The notes beneath the pieces were generated by a model. The model did no database searches, was not told the DNA's origin, and saw only the letters and a program-made list of their open reading frames with translations. Below are positions 46,900-58,554 of a stretch of 64,000 nucleotides of DNA, piece after piece. The stretch spans positions 62,001 through 126,000 of the forward strand of contig NZ_JARESG010000005.1 in the NCBI RefSeq assembly GCF_029076445.1, read 5' to 3'. A program made the position numbers and the translations under genes. Numbering within the stretch: the first letter of the stretch is position 1; each line of letters begins with the position of its first letter. This DNA comes from Pseudarthrobacter naphthalenicus. GTDB taxonomy: Bacteria > Actinomycetota > Actinomycetes > Actinomycetales > Micrococcaceae.

Positions 46900-47253
46900 T
46901 CAGCTCCAGAGCGTGGCGATGGCAACGTTGACCAGGGCCAGTCCGCCGACGCCGTGGGCGAGGCCGGTGGAGACCGGTTCGCCCTTCTTGACCTTGCGGG
47001 CGCCGATCACGGCCAGCACCGCAACCACGATGGCGATAACGAGCTTGATGCCCAGTTTGGTGTAGTTGGGGTTTGAGTCCGGCAGGAACGGAAGGACGCC
47101 CATCATGGCGACGCCGGTGAGGAGTTGCAGGAAGGCGCCATCACGCTGGCGCGGGTGCACGGTGGGGGTTCGCATCGTGGCGATCCAGTAGCCCACGATC
47201 ATGGCCGCGCCCACCACGTGCAGGAAAACCAGAATGTTAAAGAGGATTGTCAT
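46900..47253 (-). CDS. Conserved small membrane protein of unknown function
   Basis: A 117-residue protein with four hydrophobic segments (about 3-25, 45-60, 69-86 and 98-116) separated by short basic loops. The first reads ILFNILVFLHVVGAAMIVGYW, with a His in the helix as in copper-export or heme-linked small membrane proteins, but I do not recognise a defined family. TAAGCT six bases before the ATG, with GGAG between, fits either a leaderless or a normal start. It has no evident link to its neighbours. Confidence 0.75.
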   Translation of the reverse strand: MTILFNILVFLHVVGAAMIVGYWIATMRTPTVHPRQRDGAFLQLLTGVAMMGVLPFLPDSNPNYTKLGIKLVIAIVVAVLAVIGARKVKKGEPVSTGLAHGVGGLALVNVAIATLWS

Positions 47254-47344
47254 GGCTCCAGCTTAGCCAGTCAGTTCTACGTCCCGTAGCAAAGCCACGC
47301 GGACGTCGCAGCGCGCTGTCCACGGGCTGCCAGGAGTTAAACCG

Positions 47345-47397
47345 CGACGGCGGCGCCGGCTGCGGGAGGTTTCCCGCCCGTGCCGGCACCGCCGTCG
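47345..47397 (-). terminator. Long GC-rich hairpin after sucB
   Basis: CGACGGCGGCGCCGGC at 47345-47360 pairs with GCCGGCACCGCCGTCG at 47382-47397 (one mismatch), and the loop folds again (GCGGGAGG with CCCGC). It lies 14 bases past the sucB stop and is followed on the minus strand by CGGTTT. It is a likely terminator despite the short T-tract. Confidence 0.65.
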
Positions 47398-47411
47398 TTG
47401 GTTTGTGAAGC

Positions 47412-49169
47412 TTAGAGCCCCAGGTCCGCTTCGAAGGCGCCTTCTTCAAGGCGGGCCTTCAGCGACTGCAGGAAGCGGCCCGCGTCCGCACCGTCAACCA
47501 GTCGGTGATCGTACGTCAGTGACAGGTACATCATGGAGCGGATCGCGATGGAGTCGTCGCCATTCTCGTCGGCCACCACAACAGCACGCTTGACGATGGC
47601 ACCGGTCCCGAGGATGGCGACGTTCGGCTGGTTGATGACGGGCGTGTCGAAGAGTGCCCCGACGCTGCCGATGTTGGTGATGGAGAACGTGCCGCCGGAC
47701 AGTTCGTCAGGCCCGATCTTGCCCTGGCGGGTCCGGGAGGCGACGTCGGCGATCTTCCCGGCGATGCCGCCCAGGTTGAGGTCGCCCGCGTTGGAGATGA
47801 CGGGAACCAGGAGACCCTTTTCGGTGTCCACCGCAATCGCCAGGTGCTCGGCGTTGTGGTAGGTGATCTGCTGGGTTTCCTCGTTGTACTCGGCGTTCAG
47901 CTTCGGGTGCTGCTTCAGGGCCTCGGCCACGGCCTTGGCGATGAACGGCAGGTAGGTCAGCTTCACACCGTTGGTAGCAAGGAAGTTGTCCTTGCCGGCG
48001 GTGCGGAGCTTGACGATGCGGGTCATGTCGACCTCATGTACCTGCGTCAGCTGGGCGGACAGGTCCAGCGACTCACGCATGCGGCGGGCAATGACCTGGC
48101 GGATGCGCGGAGCCTTCTGGGTGGTGCCGCGGAGCGACGAAGGGGCGGGACCGGACGCTGCCGGGGCTGCCGACGCGGCCGGCTGGGCCGGAGCGGCTGC
48201 CGGGGCTGCCTTGGCTTCAGCTGCCGCGAGCACGTCCTGCTTGCGGATGCGGCCGCCGACGCCGGTGCCGGACAGGGCCGAGACGTCAACACCGTGCTGG
48301 TTGGCGAGCTTGCGGACCAGCGGGGTGACGTAGCCGGACTCGCCGTTGGCGGCCGGTTCGGCAGCCGGGGCCGGAGCGGGCGCGGCTGCGGGAGCCGGGG
48401 CTGCTGCGGGAGCGGGGGCCGGGGCGGCCTCCGCCTTGGGGGCCGGGGGCGCGGGTGCAGCAGCCGGAGCAGGTGCTGCAGGCGCTGCGGCGGCGGGTGC
48501 AGCAGGTTCGGCCGGGGCTGCCGGAGCAGGTGCTGCCGCGCCGGAACCGATAACGGCCAGGACGGCGCCAACCTCGGCGGTCTCGTCCTCGTTGACCCGG
48601 ATTTCCTGGAGCGTGCCGGCAACAGGGGACGGGATCTCGGTGTCAACCTTGTCGGTGGAGACCTCGAGCAGCGGCTCATCAACAGCAACCGTATCGCCCA
48701 CGGCCTTCAGCCAGCGCGTGACAGTGCCTTCGGTGACGCTTTCACCAAGGGCAGGCAGGGTGACGTCGTGGCTTTCGCCGCCCGACGCGGCCGGAGCCTC
48801 TGCAGCGGGGGCTGCGGGGGCTGCGGCGGGTGCCTCTTCGGCGGGAGCTTCTTCGGCAGGGGCCTCAGCCGCCGGGGCTGCGGGCGCTTCTTCTGCTGCC
48901 GGTGCTGCAGCGGGGGCATCCCCGCCGCCGGAACCGTCGCCGATGCGGACCAGGGGAGCGCCTACCTCGGCGGTCTCATCCTCGGCGACGAGGATTTCCT
49001 CGATGATGCCGGCTACTGGAGAGGGGATTTCAGTGTCTACTTTGTCGGTGGAAACCTCGAGCAGCGGTTCGTCCACCTCTACCCGGTCACCTACCTGCTT
49101 GAGCCAGCGGGTGACGGTTCCTTCGGTGACACTCTCACCGAGGGCGGGCAAGTTAACGGATTCAGACAT
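47412..49169 (-). CDS. sucB: 2-oxoglutarate dehydrogenase E2, dihydrolipoamide succinyltransferase
   Basis: An E2 acyltransferase core of a 2-oxoacid dehydrogenase complex, 585 residues from the ATG at 49169. It has two lipoyl domains with the lipoylated lysines in DKVDT at Lys43 and Lys174, joined by Ala/Pro/Glu-rich linkers. A peripheral subunit-binding domain ([19 protein letters not shown]) and a catalytic domain ending in [15 protein letters not shown] with the HxxxDG motif follow. Annotated SucB by convention. In Mycobacterium the orthologue (DlaT) also serves pyruvate dehydrogenase and the Lpd-linked peroxidase system, so dual use is possible. lpdA is upstream and lipAB downstream. Confidence 0.93.
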   Translation of the reverse strand: MSESVNLPALGESVTEGTVTRWLKQVGDRVEVDEPLLEVSTDKVDTEIPSPVAGIIEEILVAEDETAEVGAPLVRIGDGSGGGDAPAAAPAAEEAPAAPAAEAPAEEAPAEEAPAAAPAAPAAEAPAASGGESHDVTLPALGESVTEGTVTRWLKAVGDTVAVDEPLLEVSTDKVDTEIPSPVAGTLQEIRVNEDETAEVGAVLAVIGSGAAAPAPAAPAEPAAPAAAAPAAPAPAAAPAPPAPKAEAAPAPAPAAAPAPAAAPAPAPAAEPAANGESGYVTPLVRKLANQHGVDVSALSGTGVGGRIRKQDVLAAAEAKAAPAAAPAQPAASAAPAASGPAPSSLRGTTQKAPRIRQVIARRMRESLDLSAQLTQVHEVDMTRIVKLRTAGKDNFLATNGVKLTYLPFIAKAVAEALKQHPKLNAEYNEETQQITYHNAEHLAIAVDTEKGLLVPVISNAGDLNLGGIAGKIADVASRTRQGKIGPDELSGGTFSITNIGSVGALFDTPVINQPNVAILGTGAIVKRAVVVADENGDDSIAIRSMMYLSLTYDHRLVDGADAGRFLQSLKARLEEGAFEADLGL

Positions 49170-49291
49170 GTCGTCCCCGTTCTCCTTATTGATCTTTAGT
49201 GCGGATGATTGCTGCCTGTTCGAGCTTAGTGCACCCGGCATTCTCAGCCGGGTGCACCAAACCCTGATGTCTTGCGGTCAAACGGGGGCTG

Positions 49292-50674
<1,383 letters not shown>

Positions 50675-50746
50675 TTAGACGCTCCCTCGCGTGAACGATG
50701 ACGCGAGCTTGCGCATCATCTGGTCTTTGGAACTTGTACTGCCGTG

Positions 50747-50775
50747 ATTATGCCAGCAGGCAGGTTCTCTTTCAT
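50747..50775 (-). promoter_or_regulatory. Putative lpdA promoter with extended -10
   Basis: On the minus strand, ATGAAA (complement of 50770-50775) and CATAAT (complement of 50747-50752) are 17 bases apart, and TGG directly precedes CATAAT as an extended -10. The leader would be about 65 bases. Visual match only. Confidence 0.5.
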
Positions 50776-50862
50776 TTGTCACTACCGTGGTTTACCTTAG
50801 CGAACCACTTATCCATGCTCCACCTCGCCGCTGCGTTTGTGGAGCGCTTGTGTCCAGTGTCA

Positions 50863-50906
50863 CGCGGCTTTGTGCCTGACGGATCACGCCGGGCAGCAAA
50901 GCCGCG
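50863..50906 (-). repeat. Inverted repeat between pepA and lpdA
   Basis: CGCGGCTTTG at 50863-50872 and CAAAGCCGCG at 50897-50906 are perfect complements around a 24-base loop, with TGTCC and GGACA outside. It lies 19 bases past the pepA stop and may act as its terminator, but no U-run is seen. Confidence 0.45.
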
Positions 50907-50924
50907 CAGGACACCGGGACGTGG

Positions 50925-52448
50925 TCAGACTGCCGCCAGGACATCCTCCACGTAGGCCACCAGGGTCCGGACGGTACAGCCCGTGGCCTGCTTGTGCGTG
51001 TAGCCGTAAGGAGTGCCGTTGTTAAAGGAGGGGCCGGCAATGTCGATGTGGGCCCAGGGGATCTGTTCGCCGTCCTTGCCCTTGCCCACGAACTCGCGCA
51101 GGAACACCGCAGCGGTCATCATGCCGCCGTGCCGTTCGCCGATGTTGGCCAGGTCGGCCACCTGGGAGTCAATGGTGGGGCGCAGCTCCTCGGGCAGGGG
51201 CATGGGCCATACCAGTTCTCCGGCGCGGTCGGCAGCGGCCTTGAGCGGTCCGGTGACGCTGTCTGAGCCCATGACGCCTGCTGTGCGGTTGCCGAGGGCA
51301 ATGAGCTGCGCGCCGGTGAGCGTGGCGACGTCGATAATGGCGTCGGGGTATTCACGGCTGGCGGCGACGATGCCGTCCGCCATCACCAGGCGGCCTTCGG
51401 CGTCGGTGTTCAGTACCTCCACGGTCTTGCCGCCGAACATGGTGAGGACGTCGGCGGGGCGGGATGCTCCGCCGCCGGGCATGTTTTCGGCGATGCACAG
51501 CCACGCGGTGGCCTTGACGGGCAGGCCAAGACGGGCGATGGCCAGCACAGTATTAAGGACGACGGCGGCGCCGGCCATGTCGGACTTCATGTCACCCATG
51601 CCGAGGGCCGGCTTCAAGGAGATGCCGCCGGTGTCGAAGGTGATGCCCTTACCGACCAATGCGATCTTCCTGGTGGCCTTAGCCGGGGCGTACTCCACTT
51701 TCACCAGGCGCGGCTGGCGGCTGGAGCCCTTGCCCACGCCCATGATGCCGCCGAAGCCTTCCTTCTCCAGGCGCTTCTCATCCCAGACGGTCACCTTGAC
51801 GGGCAGGCCTTTGGCCAGGTCCTTCGCGGCCTCGGCGAAAGACTCGGGAAAGAGGTGGCTCGGCGGCTGGTTGACCAGGGACCGGGTGGCATTGACCGCC
51901 TGGCCGATCAGGCCGGCGCGCTTCAGTGCCGCACTGAGTTCGTCGCTTGCCGGAACATCCGTGTAGATCACCGCATTGCGCACGGGGTCTTTGAGGCCAT
52001 CGCTGGAGGACCTGTGCTCGGTAAAAGCGTAGGCGCCCAGCGCGGCACCCTCGGCGACCGCCGCGACGTCGGCGACTCCCGCCGTCGGGAATGCCAGGAC
52101 AACGGTGGGCAGGCCAGCCAGTTGGCGGACGGCGGAACCGGCAGCGCGCCGAAGGGCCTCTTCGGAGAGTTGCTGGCCGACGGCGACCTTGCCCACGCCG
52201 GCCAGGACCAGCACGCCGGCACCGGTTTCGGGCAGGCCGGGAAGCCGGATTGCCTGATCGGCGGCCCCGGTGATCCCCAGGGCCTTGAGGGACTCGGTCA
52301 GCGCCTCGGCTGACTTCGCGGTCAGCGGGTTCCCCAGCAGCACAGGGCCGTCGGGGCCCTGTCCCACGCCGATGACAACGGCGTCACTGGTGGCCCTCTT
52401 CAGGTCCTTGGCGAGGGTACTAAGGTTGATTTCAGTATTCTTGACCAC
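50925..52448 (-). CDS. pepA: Leucyl aminopeptidase (M17)
   Basis: A cytosolic dizinc aminopeptidase, 507 residues. The N-terminal macro-like domain runs to about 170. The catalytic domain has the metal and active-site motifs GKGITFDTGGISLKP near 266, DMKSDMAGAA near 287 and the signature NTDAEGRLV near 345. The GTG start at 52448 fits the domain boundary. It is the first of the pepA-lpdA-sucB run. The upstream gap 52449-52704, shared with the divergent PAC2 gene, shows no clear element. Confidence 0.95.
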   Translation of the reverse strand: MVKNTEINLSTLAKDLKRATSDAVVIGVGQGPDGPVLLGNPLTAKSAEALTESLKALGITGAADQAIRLPGLPETGAGVLVLAGVGKVAVGQQLSEEALRRAAGSAVRQLAGLPTVVLAFPTAGVADVAAVAEGAALGAYAFTEHRSSSDGLKDPVRNAVIYTDVPASDELSAALKRAGLIGQAVNATRSLVNQPPSHLFPESFAEAAKDLAKGLPVKVTVWDEKRLEKEGFGGIMGVGKGSSRQPRLVKVEYAPAKATRKIALVGKGITFDTGGISLKPALGMGDMKSDMAGAAVVLNTVLAIARLGLPVKATAWLCIAENMPGGGASRPADVLTMFGGKTVEVLNTDAEGRLVMADGIVAASREYPDAIIDVATLTGAQLIALGNRTAGVMGSDSVTGPLKAAADRAGELVWPMPLPEELRPTIDSQVADLANIGERHGGMMTAAVFLREFVGKGKDGEQIPWAHIDIAGPSFNNGTPYGYTHKQATGCTVRTLVAYVEDVLAAV

Positions 52449-52704
52449 GGGGTAAAGTCCTCAATTCTCGAAAAGGCTGTTCGCAGGTGGATGTCCGGCG
52501 CTGGCCATGGAAATGATGCAGGTGTCCGGTCGGAGCCCGGCCGGGTGCCGGCCCGGCCCCTCCGGCAGCCTCTTCTCGATCGTAGCCGCTGGTGGCCGCC
52601 GGGGCGGAATCTTGTGAGACCTGCGCCACACCGCCCGGCGGAATGCCGGGAGCTCCGGGAGCGTTGTGCAATGTATCCACCTGAATCCTCGAAAGGAAGA
52701 CGCT

Positions 52705-53643
52705 GTGCTTGAACGGATTTCCGGCTCACTGCTGGACCCCGATGCGCTCTACGCGAGCAACATCGAGCTGTTCCACAGCCCGGCGCTCCGCGGGCTGAAC
52801 CTGGTGATGGGTTTCACCGGCTTTGCCGATGCGGGCCATGTAGTGAAGCAGATCAACGCGGAACTGTTGGACACCCTCGATGCCGAAACGGTGGCGGTGT
52901 TCGATGCCGACCAGCTGATCGACTATCGGTCGCGACGGCCACATATCTCCTTTGTCGAAGACCATGTGCAGGACTATCAGGCGCCGAAGCTGGCCCTGTA
53001 CAAGTTGAAGGACGGGCTGGGCAATGCCTTCCTGCTGCTGGCAGGCTTCGAACCCGACCTTCAGTGGGAGCGTTTCGCGCGGGCTGTTGTGGGCATTGTG
53101 GAAAAGCTCGACGTTAACCTCGTGACGTGGATCCATTCGATACCCATGCCGGTGCCGCACACCCGGCCGGTGGGCGTCACGGTCCACGGCAACCGCCCCG
53201 AACTGATCGAGGGCATCTCGGTCTGGAAGCCCACGGTGGACGTCCCCGCAGCAGTGGGGCACATCCTGGAGCTGCGCCTGGTGGACGCCGGACGCAACGT
53301 CGCGGGGTATGTCATCCACGTCCCGCACTACCTCGCCGAAGCTGAATACCCGACGGCCGCAGTTGCCGGCCTCGAATTCCTCGGCGCGGCCACCTCCCTG
53401 ATGCTCCCCACCGACCGGCTGCGTGAGGCGGGCCGGGAAGTTGCACGCCAGATCGCGGAGCAGGTGGAAGCCTCGGATGATGTCCGGCAGGTGGTTGCCC
53501 GGCTGGAGGAACGGTACGACGAGAAGGCCGACGGAACGGTCCGGCGCTCACTGCTCGCCGACGAGAACGACGAACTTCCCAACGGCGATGAGCTGGGGGC
53601 CGCGGTGGAGGCGTACCTGGCGCGGGAGAACCCCGGCCTCTGA
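52705..53643 (+). CDS. PAC2 family protein
   Basis: A 312-residue member of the PAC2 (proteasome assembly chaperone 2-like) family, widespread in actinobacteria and of uncertain role. The domain spans about 20-260: LNLVMGFTGFADAGHVVKQI, FDADQLIDYRSRRPHI, LLLAGFEPDLQWERF and the HVPHYLAEAEYPTAAVAGLEFL segment. I chose the GTG at 52705, with AAAGGAAG about seven bases upstream; the frame opens a little earlier without homology. A proteasome is not encoded nearby. Confidence 0.9.
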   Translation: MLERISGSLLDPDALYASNIELFHSPALRGLNLVMGFTGFADAGHVVKQINAELLDTLDAETVAVFDADQLIDYRSRRPHISFVEDHVQDYQAPKLALYKLKDGLGNAFLLLAGFEPDLQWERFARAVVGIVEKLDVNLVTWIHSIPMPVPHTRPVGVTVHGNRPELIEGISVWKPTVDVPAAVGHILELRLVDAGRNVAGYVIHVPHYLAEAEYPTAAVAGLEFLGAATSLMLPTDRLREAGREVARQIAEQVEASDDVRQVVARLEERYDEKADGTVRRSLLADENDELPNGDELGAAVEAYLARENPGL

Positions 53644-53704
53644 TCCGTTCGGCCGGATGTGTCCGCTTGGCAGACGGTTGCCACGCTAAGCGGGGCAACC
53701 CGGG

Positions 53705-53716
53705 CATAATGAGGGA
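53705..53716 (+). promoter_or_regulatory. -10 element giving a probable leaderless MFS-gene transcript
   Basis: CATAAT at 53705-53710 is followed by six bases (GAGGGA) and the GTG at 53717. GAGGGA could also act as a Shine-Dalgarno site, but it touches the start codon, which favours the leaderless reading. A 7-base dyad, GGTTGCC and GGCAACC, lies just upstream (53677-53701). Confidence 0.5.
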
Positions 53717-55060
53717 GTGACTTCCCCCCGAGCCTGGCTGATCTGGACCGTCGGTATCTTTGCGTATCTGGTGGCGGTCTCCCAGCGCACGTCCTTCGGC
53801 GTGGTGGGGCTTGAGGCCACCGAGCGATTCAACGCCAGCGCATCCGCGATCTCCTTCTTCACCGTGCTGCAGCTGCTGGTCTACGCGGGCCTGCAGATCC
53901 CCGTTGGCGTGCTGGTGGACAGGTTCGGCTCCCGGGCCATGATCGCCGGCGGGGCCATCCTCATGGGGCTCGGCCAGCTCCAGCTCGCTTTTGCGGAAAG
54001 CATTCCCGGCGGCGTGGCCGGGCGGGTGCTGGTGGGTGCCGGCGACGCTATGACATTCATCTCGGTGATCCGCCTGATTCCGCTATGGTTTGCCCCGGCA
54101 CGGGTTCCCCTGGTCACCCAGCTGACGGGAATGTCCGGCCAGTTGGGACAGCTTTTCAGTGTTCTGCCGTTTGCCTTTGTCCTGCACTCGTTCGGGTGGA
54201 CCCCCGGTTTCCTGATGCTCGCCGGCATGTCTGCGCTGGCCGTGATCCTGGTGGTGGTTCTCCTGCAGGATCACCCGCCCGGAGCAACGACCCCGCAGGT
54301 ACAGCGCGGCCTGAGGGCCACCGGCGTCTCCCTTGCCACTGCATGGCGCCAACCCGGGACCCGGCTGGGCATGTGGACCCACTTCACCATCCAGTTCAGC
54401 GGCACGGTGTTCGCCATGACCTGGGGCTATCCGTTCCTCATCTCCGGACAGGGGCTGGCCTCGGGGACCGTGGCAGGACTCATGACCCTGTACGTTGCCG
54501 CCGGACTGGCCACCGGCCCCTTCATCGGCAGCTTCGTCGCGCGGCACCCGCTGCGCCGGTCCACCATGGTTCTGCTGATATCCGTCGCCACTGCCGCGGC
54601 GTGGGCCGCTGTCCTGCTGACGCCGGGCCGGTCGCCGCTGTGGCTGCTCGCGATCCTGGTGGTGGTCCTGGCCATTGGCGGCCCGGGTTCCATGATCGGG
54701 TTTGATTTCGCCCGGACCTTCAACCCGGCCCACAGGCTCGGCACCGCCACGGGGATTGTGAACGTGGGCGGCTTCATCGCGGCGCTCGTGACGATTTTCC
54801 TGATCGGTTTTGTGCTGGACTTCCTCCTTGCCAGCGGCTATTCCGGCGGGGAGCTGTACGGCCTGGAGCCATTCCGGATCGCCCTGAGTGTGCACTTCCT
54901 GCTGCTGGCGTTTGGGGGCGCCATGATGCTGCGGACCCGGCGCAAGGTGCGGCGTCAGATGGCGGCGCAGGGTGTGGTGGTGCCTCCGCTGCTGCGGGCT
55001 ATGGCACAGCAGCGGCGGTCGAACCTGGCCCAGCGCCGCCGGCAGGACAGCCCGGAATAG
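53717..55060 (+). CDS. Major facilitator superfamily transporter
   Basis: A 447-residue secondary transporter with 12 predicted transmembrane segments in two bundles separated near residue 195. The MFS motif A between helices 2 and 3 is GVLVDRFGSRAMIAGG (about 62-77). The C-terminal tail is Arg/Gln-rich. Features such as IYxxG-type helices are too general to fix a substrate. It lies alone, 99 bases before the DUF4192 gene. Confidence 0.87.
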   Translation: MTSPRAWLIWTVGIFAYLVAVSQRTSFGVVGLEATERFNASASAISFFTVLQLLVYAGLQIPVGVLVDRFGSRAMIAGGAILMGLGQLQLAFAESIPGGVAGRVLVGAGDAMTFISVIRLIPLWFAPARVPLVTQLTGMSGQLGQLFSVLPFAFVLHSFGWTPGFLMLAGMSALAVILVVVLLQDHPPGATTPQVQRGLRATGVSLATAWRQPGTRLGMWTHFTIQFSGTVFAMTWGYPFLISGQGLASGTVAGLMTLYVAAGLATGPFIGSFVARHPLRRSTMVLLISVATAAAWAAVLLTPGRSPLWLLAILVVVLAIGGPGSMIGFDFARTFNPAHRLGTATGIVNVGGFIAALVTIFLIGFVLDFLLASGYSGGELYGLEPFRIALSVHFLLLAFGGAMMLRTRRKVRRQMAAQGVVVPPLLRAMAQQRRSNLAQRRRQDSPE

Positions 55061-55159
55061 CGCCGGCACTTTTCCTCCACACCTGCCGCCCGGGGAAGTT
55101 GTTGACATAGCGGGGGTGGGGACTGTCATTGGACTTGGTGCCGGGCCAAAGCTGGAGCC

Positions 55160-56356
55160 ATGAAACCTTCAGAACACCTGACCGTCCGAGGCCCTGAAGA
55201 CGTCCTCGGGTTCATTCCACATTCCTTGGGGTACTGGCCCTCGGACAGCCTCGTGGCCATGTCCATGCACGGTAAACGCCTCGGAGCGACCCTTCGGCTT
55301 GACCTGCCCGGGCCGCGAAATCTTGCCGACCCGCTGGAGTATGCCCGGAGGGTTCGCGAGTACCTTTCAGCCGACCGCGATGCTGACGGGGCCCTGCTGG
55401 CCCTCTTTACCAACCACGGCTGGATGGAACCGCCAGGGATCTACCAGGGACTACTGGCCGCGCTGGAAACTTCTCTCGACGCCGGGGGCATGACAGTACG
55501 CGATGCCTGGTATGTGGGGGATGACTATTGGCGGAGCGCCAGCTGTGATGACCGGGTGTGTTGTCCTTTGCCCGGCCTGCCGGTGCAGGTGATCAAGGAC
55601 AGCATGCTGAATGCCGAGATGGTCTACCGCGGCAGCTGTGTGGGGCCTTCGCCTGAAAACGGCGCACGCCCGGCGGCGGCGCTTTCCCGTGCGGAGCGCG
55701 CCGGTATCCTGGCGGCGGAGGATGCCTGGGCGGCCCGGCTGGACACCCGCCGGGGGAGCCGGGAACAATTCAGCAGCCTCCTGGGGCGGTGGGATTCGGT
55801 ACTGACCGGCGAGGGCGTGCCGTTGTCAGCGGACCACGCAGCGTTCCTGCGCGCCTCGCTCCGCGTCCCCGCCTGGCGTGACGCCGTTTTTGTGATGGCT
55901 GCGGCGGGCACCCAGGCAGCCATGGCGGGTGCCGAAGCGTTTGGCATCTTCGAAGCGGGGTGCACTCTGGCGCCCGTCGGTCCGGCGGACCTCGGCCACG
56001 GCGCCACCGATAGTTTTGACAGTGCCTGCGCGGTGCCGGGATACGGCGAGATTCTGCTGGGCCTGGAGCCTGAAATGCCTGCATGGGACAGCCTGAACAG
56101 TCTGGATGCAGTTCTTGAGCAGCTCTCGGACTGCGGTGGAGCGTCCGGCGCTGCCGCGCTCACAGGCCGCGGCTGGATCGCCTGGTGCCGGGGCAGGGGA
56201 TCGTACGCGGCCGCGTATCTTGGCCGTGCCCTGGACGAGGAACCCGGCTACCGGCTTGCCGAGCTGATGATCGAACTGGTGCGGCGCGGAACCCTCTGTG
56301 GCTGGGCAGCGCGGAAGGAGGCCGCCTGGCGCAGGTTCGAACCCGACGCAGCGTAG
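55160..56356 (+). CDS. DUF4192 family protein
   Basis: A 398-residue protein of the DUF4192 family, restricted to actinobacteria and of unknown function. The conserved start is LTVRGPEDVLGFIPHSLGYWPSDSLVAMSM (about 7-36). YVGDDYWRSASCDDRVCCPLPG near 120-140 holds a cluster of three Cys residues. There is no signal peptide or membrane segment. The ATG has TGGAG six bases upstream. A TTGACA at 55102-55107 may be part of its promoter. It lies just upstream of the sigma factor gene. Confidence 0.85.
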   Translation: MKPSEHLTVRGPEDVLGFIPHSLGYWPSDSLVAMSMHGKRLGATLRLDLPGPRNLADPLEYARRVREYLSADRDADGALLALFTNHGWMEPPGIYQGLLAALETSLDAGGMTVRDAWYVGDDYWRSASCDDRVCCPLPGLPVQVIKDSMLNAEMVYRGSCVGPSPENGARPAAALSRAERAGILAAEDAWAARLDTRRGSREQFSSLLGRWDSVLTGEGVPLSADHAAFLRASLRVPAWRDAVFVMAAAGTQAAMAGAEAFGIFEAGCTLAPVGPADLGHGATDSFDSACAVPGYGEILLGLEPEMPAWDSLNSLDAVLEQLSDCGGASGAAALTGRGWIAWCRGRGSYAAAYLGRALDEEPGYRLAELMIELVRRGTLCGWAARKEAAWRRFEPDAA

Positions 56357-56439
56357 GTCCCGCCGGTTCTTGAGGCTTCTGCGGCAAAACCGTGAGACAA
56401 TGGTTGCCGAGACCCGGTTGGGTCCGTGTATCAAGTGCA

Positions 56440-56503
56440 TGTAATGCTGCCCCTGCGGGAACATTACAGCCGCCCCGGCAGTTCTACTTATAGACTCTGC
56501 CGG
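56440..56503 (+). repeat. Two dyads between the DUF4192 gene and the sigma factor gene
   Basis: TGTAATG at 56440-56446 pairs with CATTACA at 56462-56468, and CCGGCAG at 56475-56481 pairs with CTGCCGG at 56497-56503. The A/T-rich loop of the second dyad contains CTTATAGAC. They may be a terminator of the upstream gene or operators for sigA. No long U-run is present. Confidence 0.45.
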
Positions 56504-56533
56504 CCGTGGTTGCACCTGATGTTAATCACGGAC

Positions 56534-56566
56534 TTGACAGGGTCATAGTGGTGTTGCCCGTATGGT
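56534..56566 (+). promoter_or_regulatory. Putative sigma factor gene promoter
   Basis: A consensus TTGACA at 56534-56539 and TATGGT at 56561-56566 lie 33 bases before the start codon. Their 21-base spacing is longer than usual, so the exact -10 is uncertain. Confidence 0.4.
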
Positions 56567-56598
56567 GATTCCACAGACCGCCGCTAGAAAGGTTTTCT

Positions 56599-57909
<1,311 letters not shown>

Positions 57910-57919
57910 ATCAGACTCA

Positions 57920-57986
57920 CGCAACGCGGGGTCAGTTCCCGCCCGACATCCACGGATTAACGGGCGGTAACTGACCCCGCGTTGCG
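57920..57986 (+). repeat. Long palindrome (REP-like) after the sigma factor gene
   Basis: The left arm at 57920-57945 begins CGCAACGCGGGGTCAGTT. The right arm at 57961-57986 is its complement in 25 of 26 positions, and the loop is 15 bases. It starts 11 bases past the sigA stop. No U-run follows. The sequence resembles palindromic repeats that I recall as scattered in Arthrobacter chromosomes, so it may be a REP-type element doubling as terminator. Confidence 0.75.
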
Positions 57987-58019
57987 GCTTAAGGGCTTAA
58001 ACCAGGGCGCTTCTATTGA

Positions 58020-58058
58020 AAAGCAAAACAGGACCCCCTCCAATGGAGGGGGTCCTGT
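58020..58058 (-). terminator. Intrinsic terminator of the DUF7455 gene
   Basis: ACAGGACCCCCTCC at 58028-58041 and GGAGGGGGTCCTGT at 58045-58058 form a perfect 14-base stem with a 3-base loop. On the minus strand it is followed by TTTGCTTTTC. It begins 17 bases past the stop of the gene at 58075-58296. Confidence 0.85.
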
Positions 58059-58074
58059 CCGGATGTCTTGCAGG

Positions 58075-58296
58075 TCAGTCGACGGCTACGGGAGCCTTCT
58101 CGTGAAGCCTGCCGGTCTCATCGTGCCAGTCAGAGCTCAGCGGCCTGAGTGTTGCCTCGACTGCACGGGCATGGTGGCCGCAGAAAAGCAGCTCACCGCC
58201 GGAGGTCTCAAGTACAACGCGGACATATGCCTGAGCCCCGCAACGATCGCACCGGTCCAGTGCGTTGAGTGTGCGGTCTGCCACTGCTGTTGTCAT
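58075..58296 (-). CDS. DUF7455 family small zinc-ribbon-like protein
   Basis: A 73-residue actinobacterial protein with a likely metal site formed by Cys16 and Cys19 (CDRC) and the later CGHH (Cys39, His41, His42). The core reads ALDRCDRCGAQAYVRVVLE, then GGELLFCGHHARAVE. It has no membrane segment. Orthologues are usually found beside the primary sigma factor gene in actinobacteria. The function is unknown. It has a strong ribosome site (AAGGAGG, five bases) and its own terminator, so it is probably well expressed. Confidence 0.88.
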   Translation of the reverse strand: MTTAVADRTLNALDRCDRCGAQAYVRVVLETSGGELLFCGHHARAVEATLRPLSSDWHDETGRLHEKAPVAVD

Positions 58297-58554
58297 ATCG
58301 GCCTCCTTAGTAGATCTGTATGTCTATATAACCAGCATTCGTATCAATACCATCGCAAGGACGGGTCAAGTTCGCTGACCGCGTAGCCACAAGAGTGTCT
58401 CAAGCTTCGGATCATGGTCACGAAGGCGTCACGAGTGGCGGCGGCCACAGCCCCCGGCCAGGTGTGGCAGCGGGCCGCCCCCGCTCCCGCAGACTAGGCT
58501 TGAACGAGCGTCCGCAGCGCCAGCTGTTTCCGTTACTGAAGGAGTTCACCACCC

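Noticed and set aside
47844..49199. Gly/Ala/Arg/Ser-rich plus-strand frames opposite sucB that look like repeat proteins
   Set aside because: They arise from the Ala/Pro-rich linkers of SucB read in other frames.
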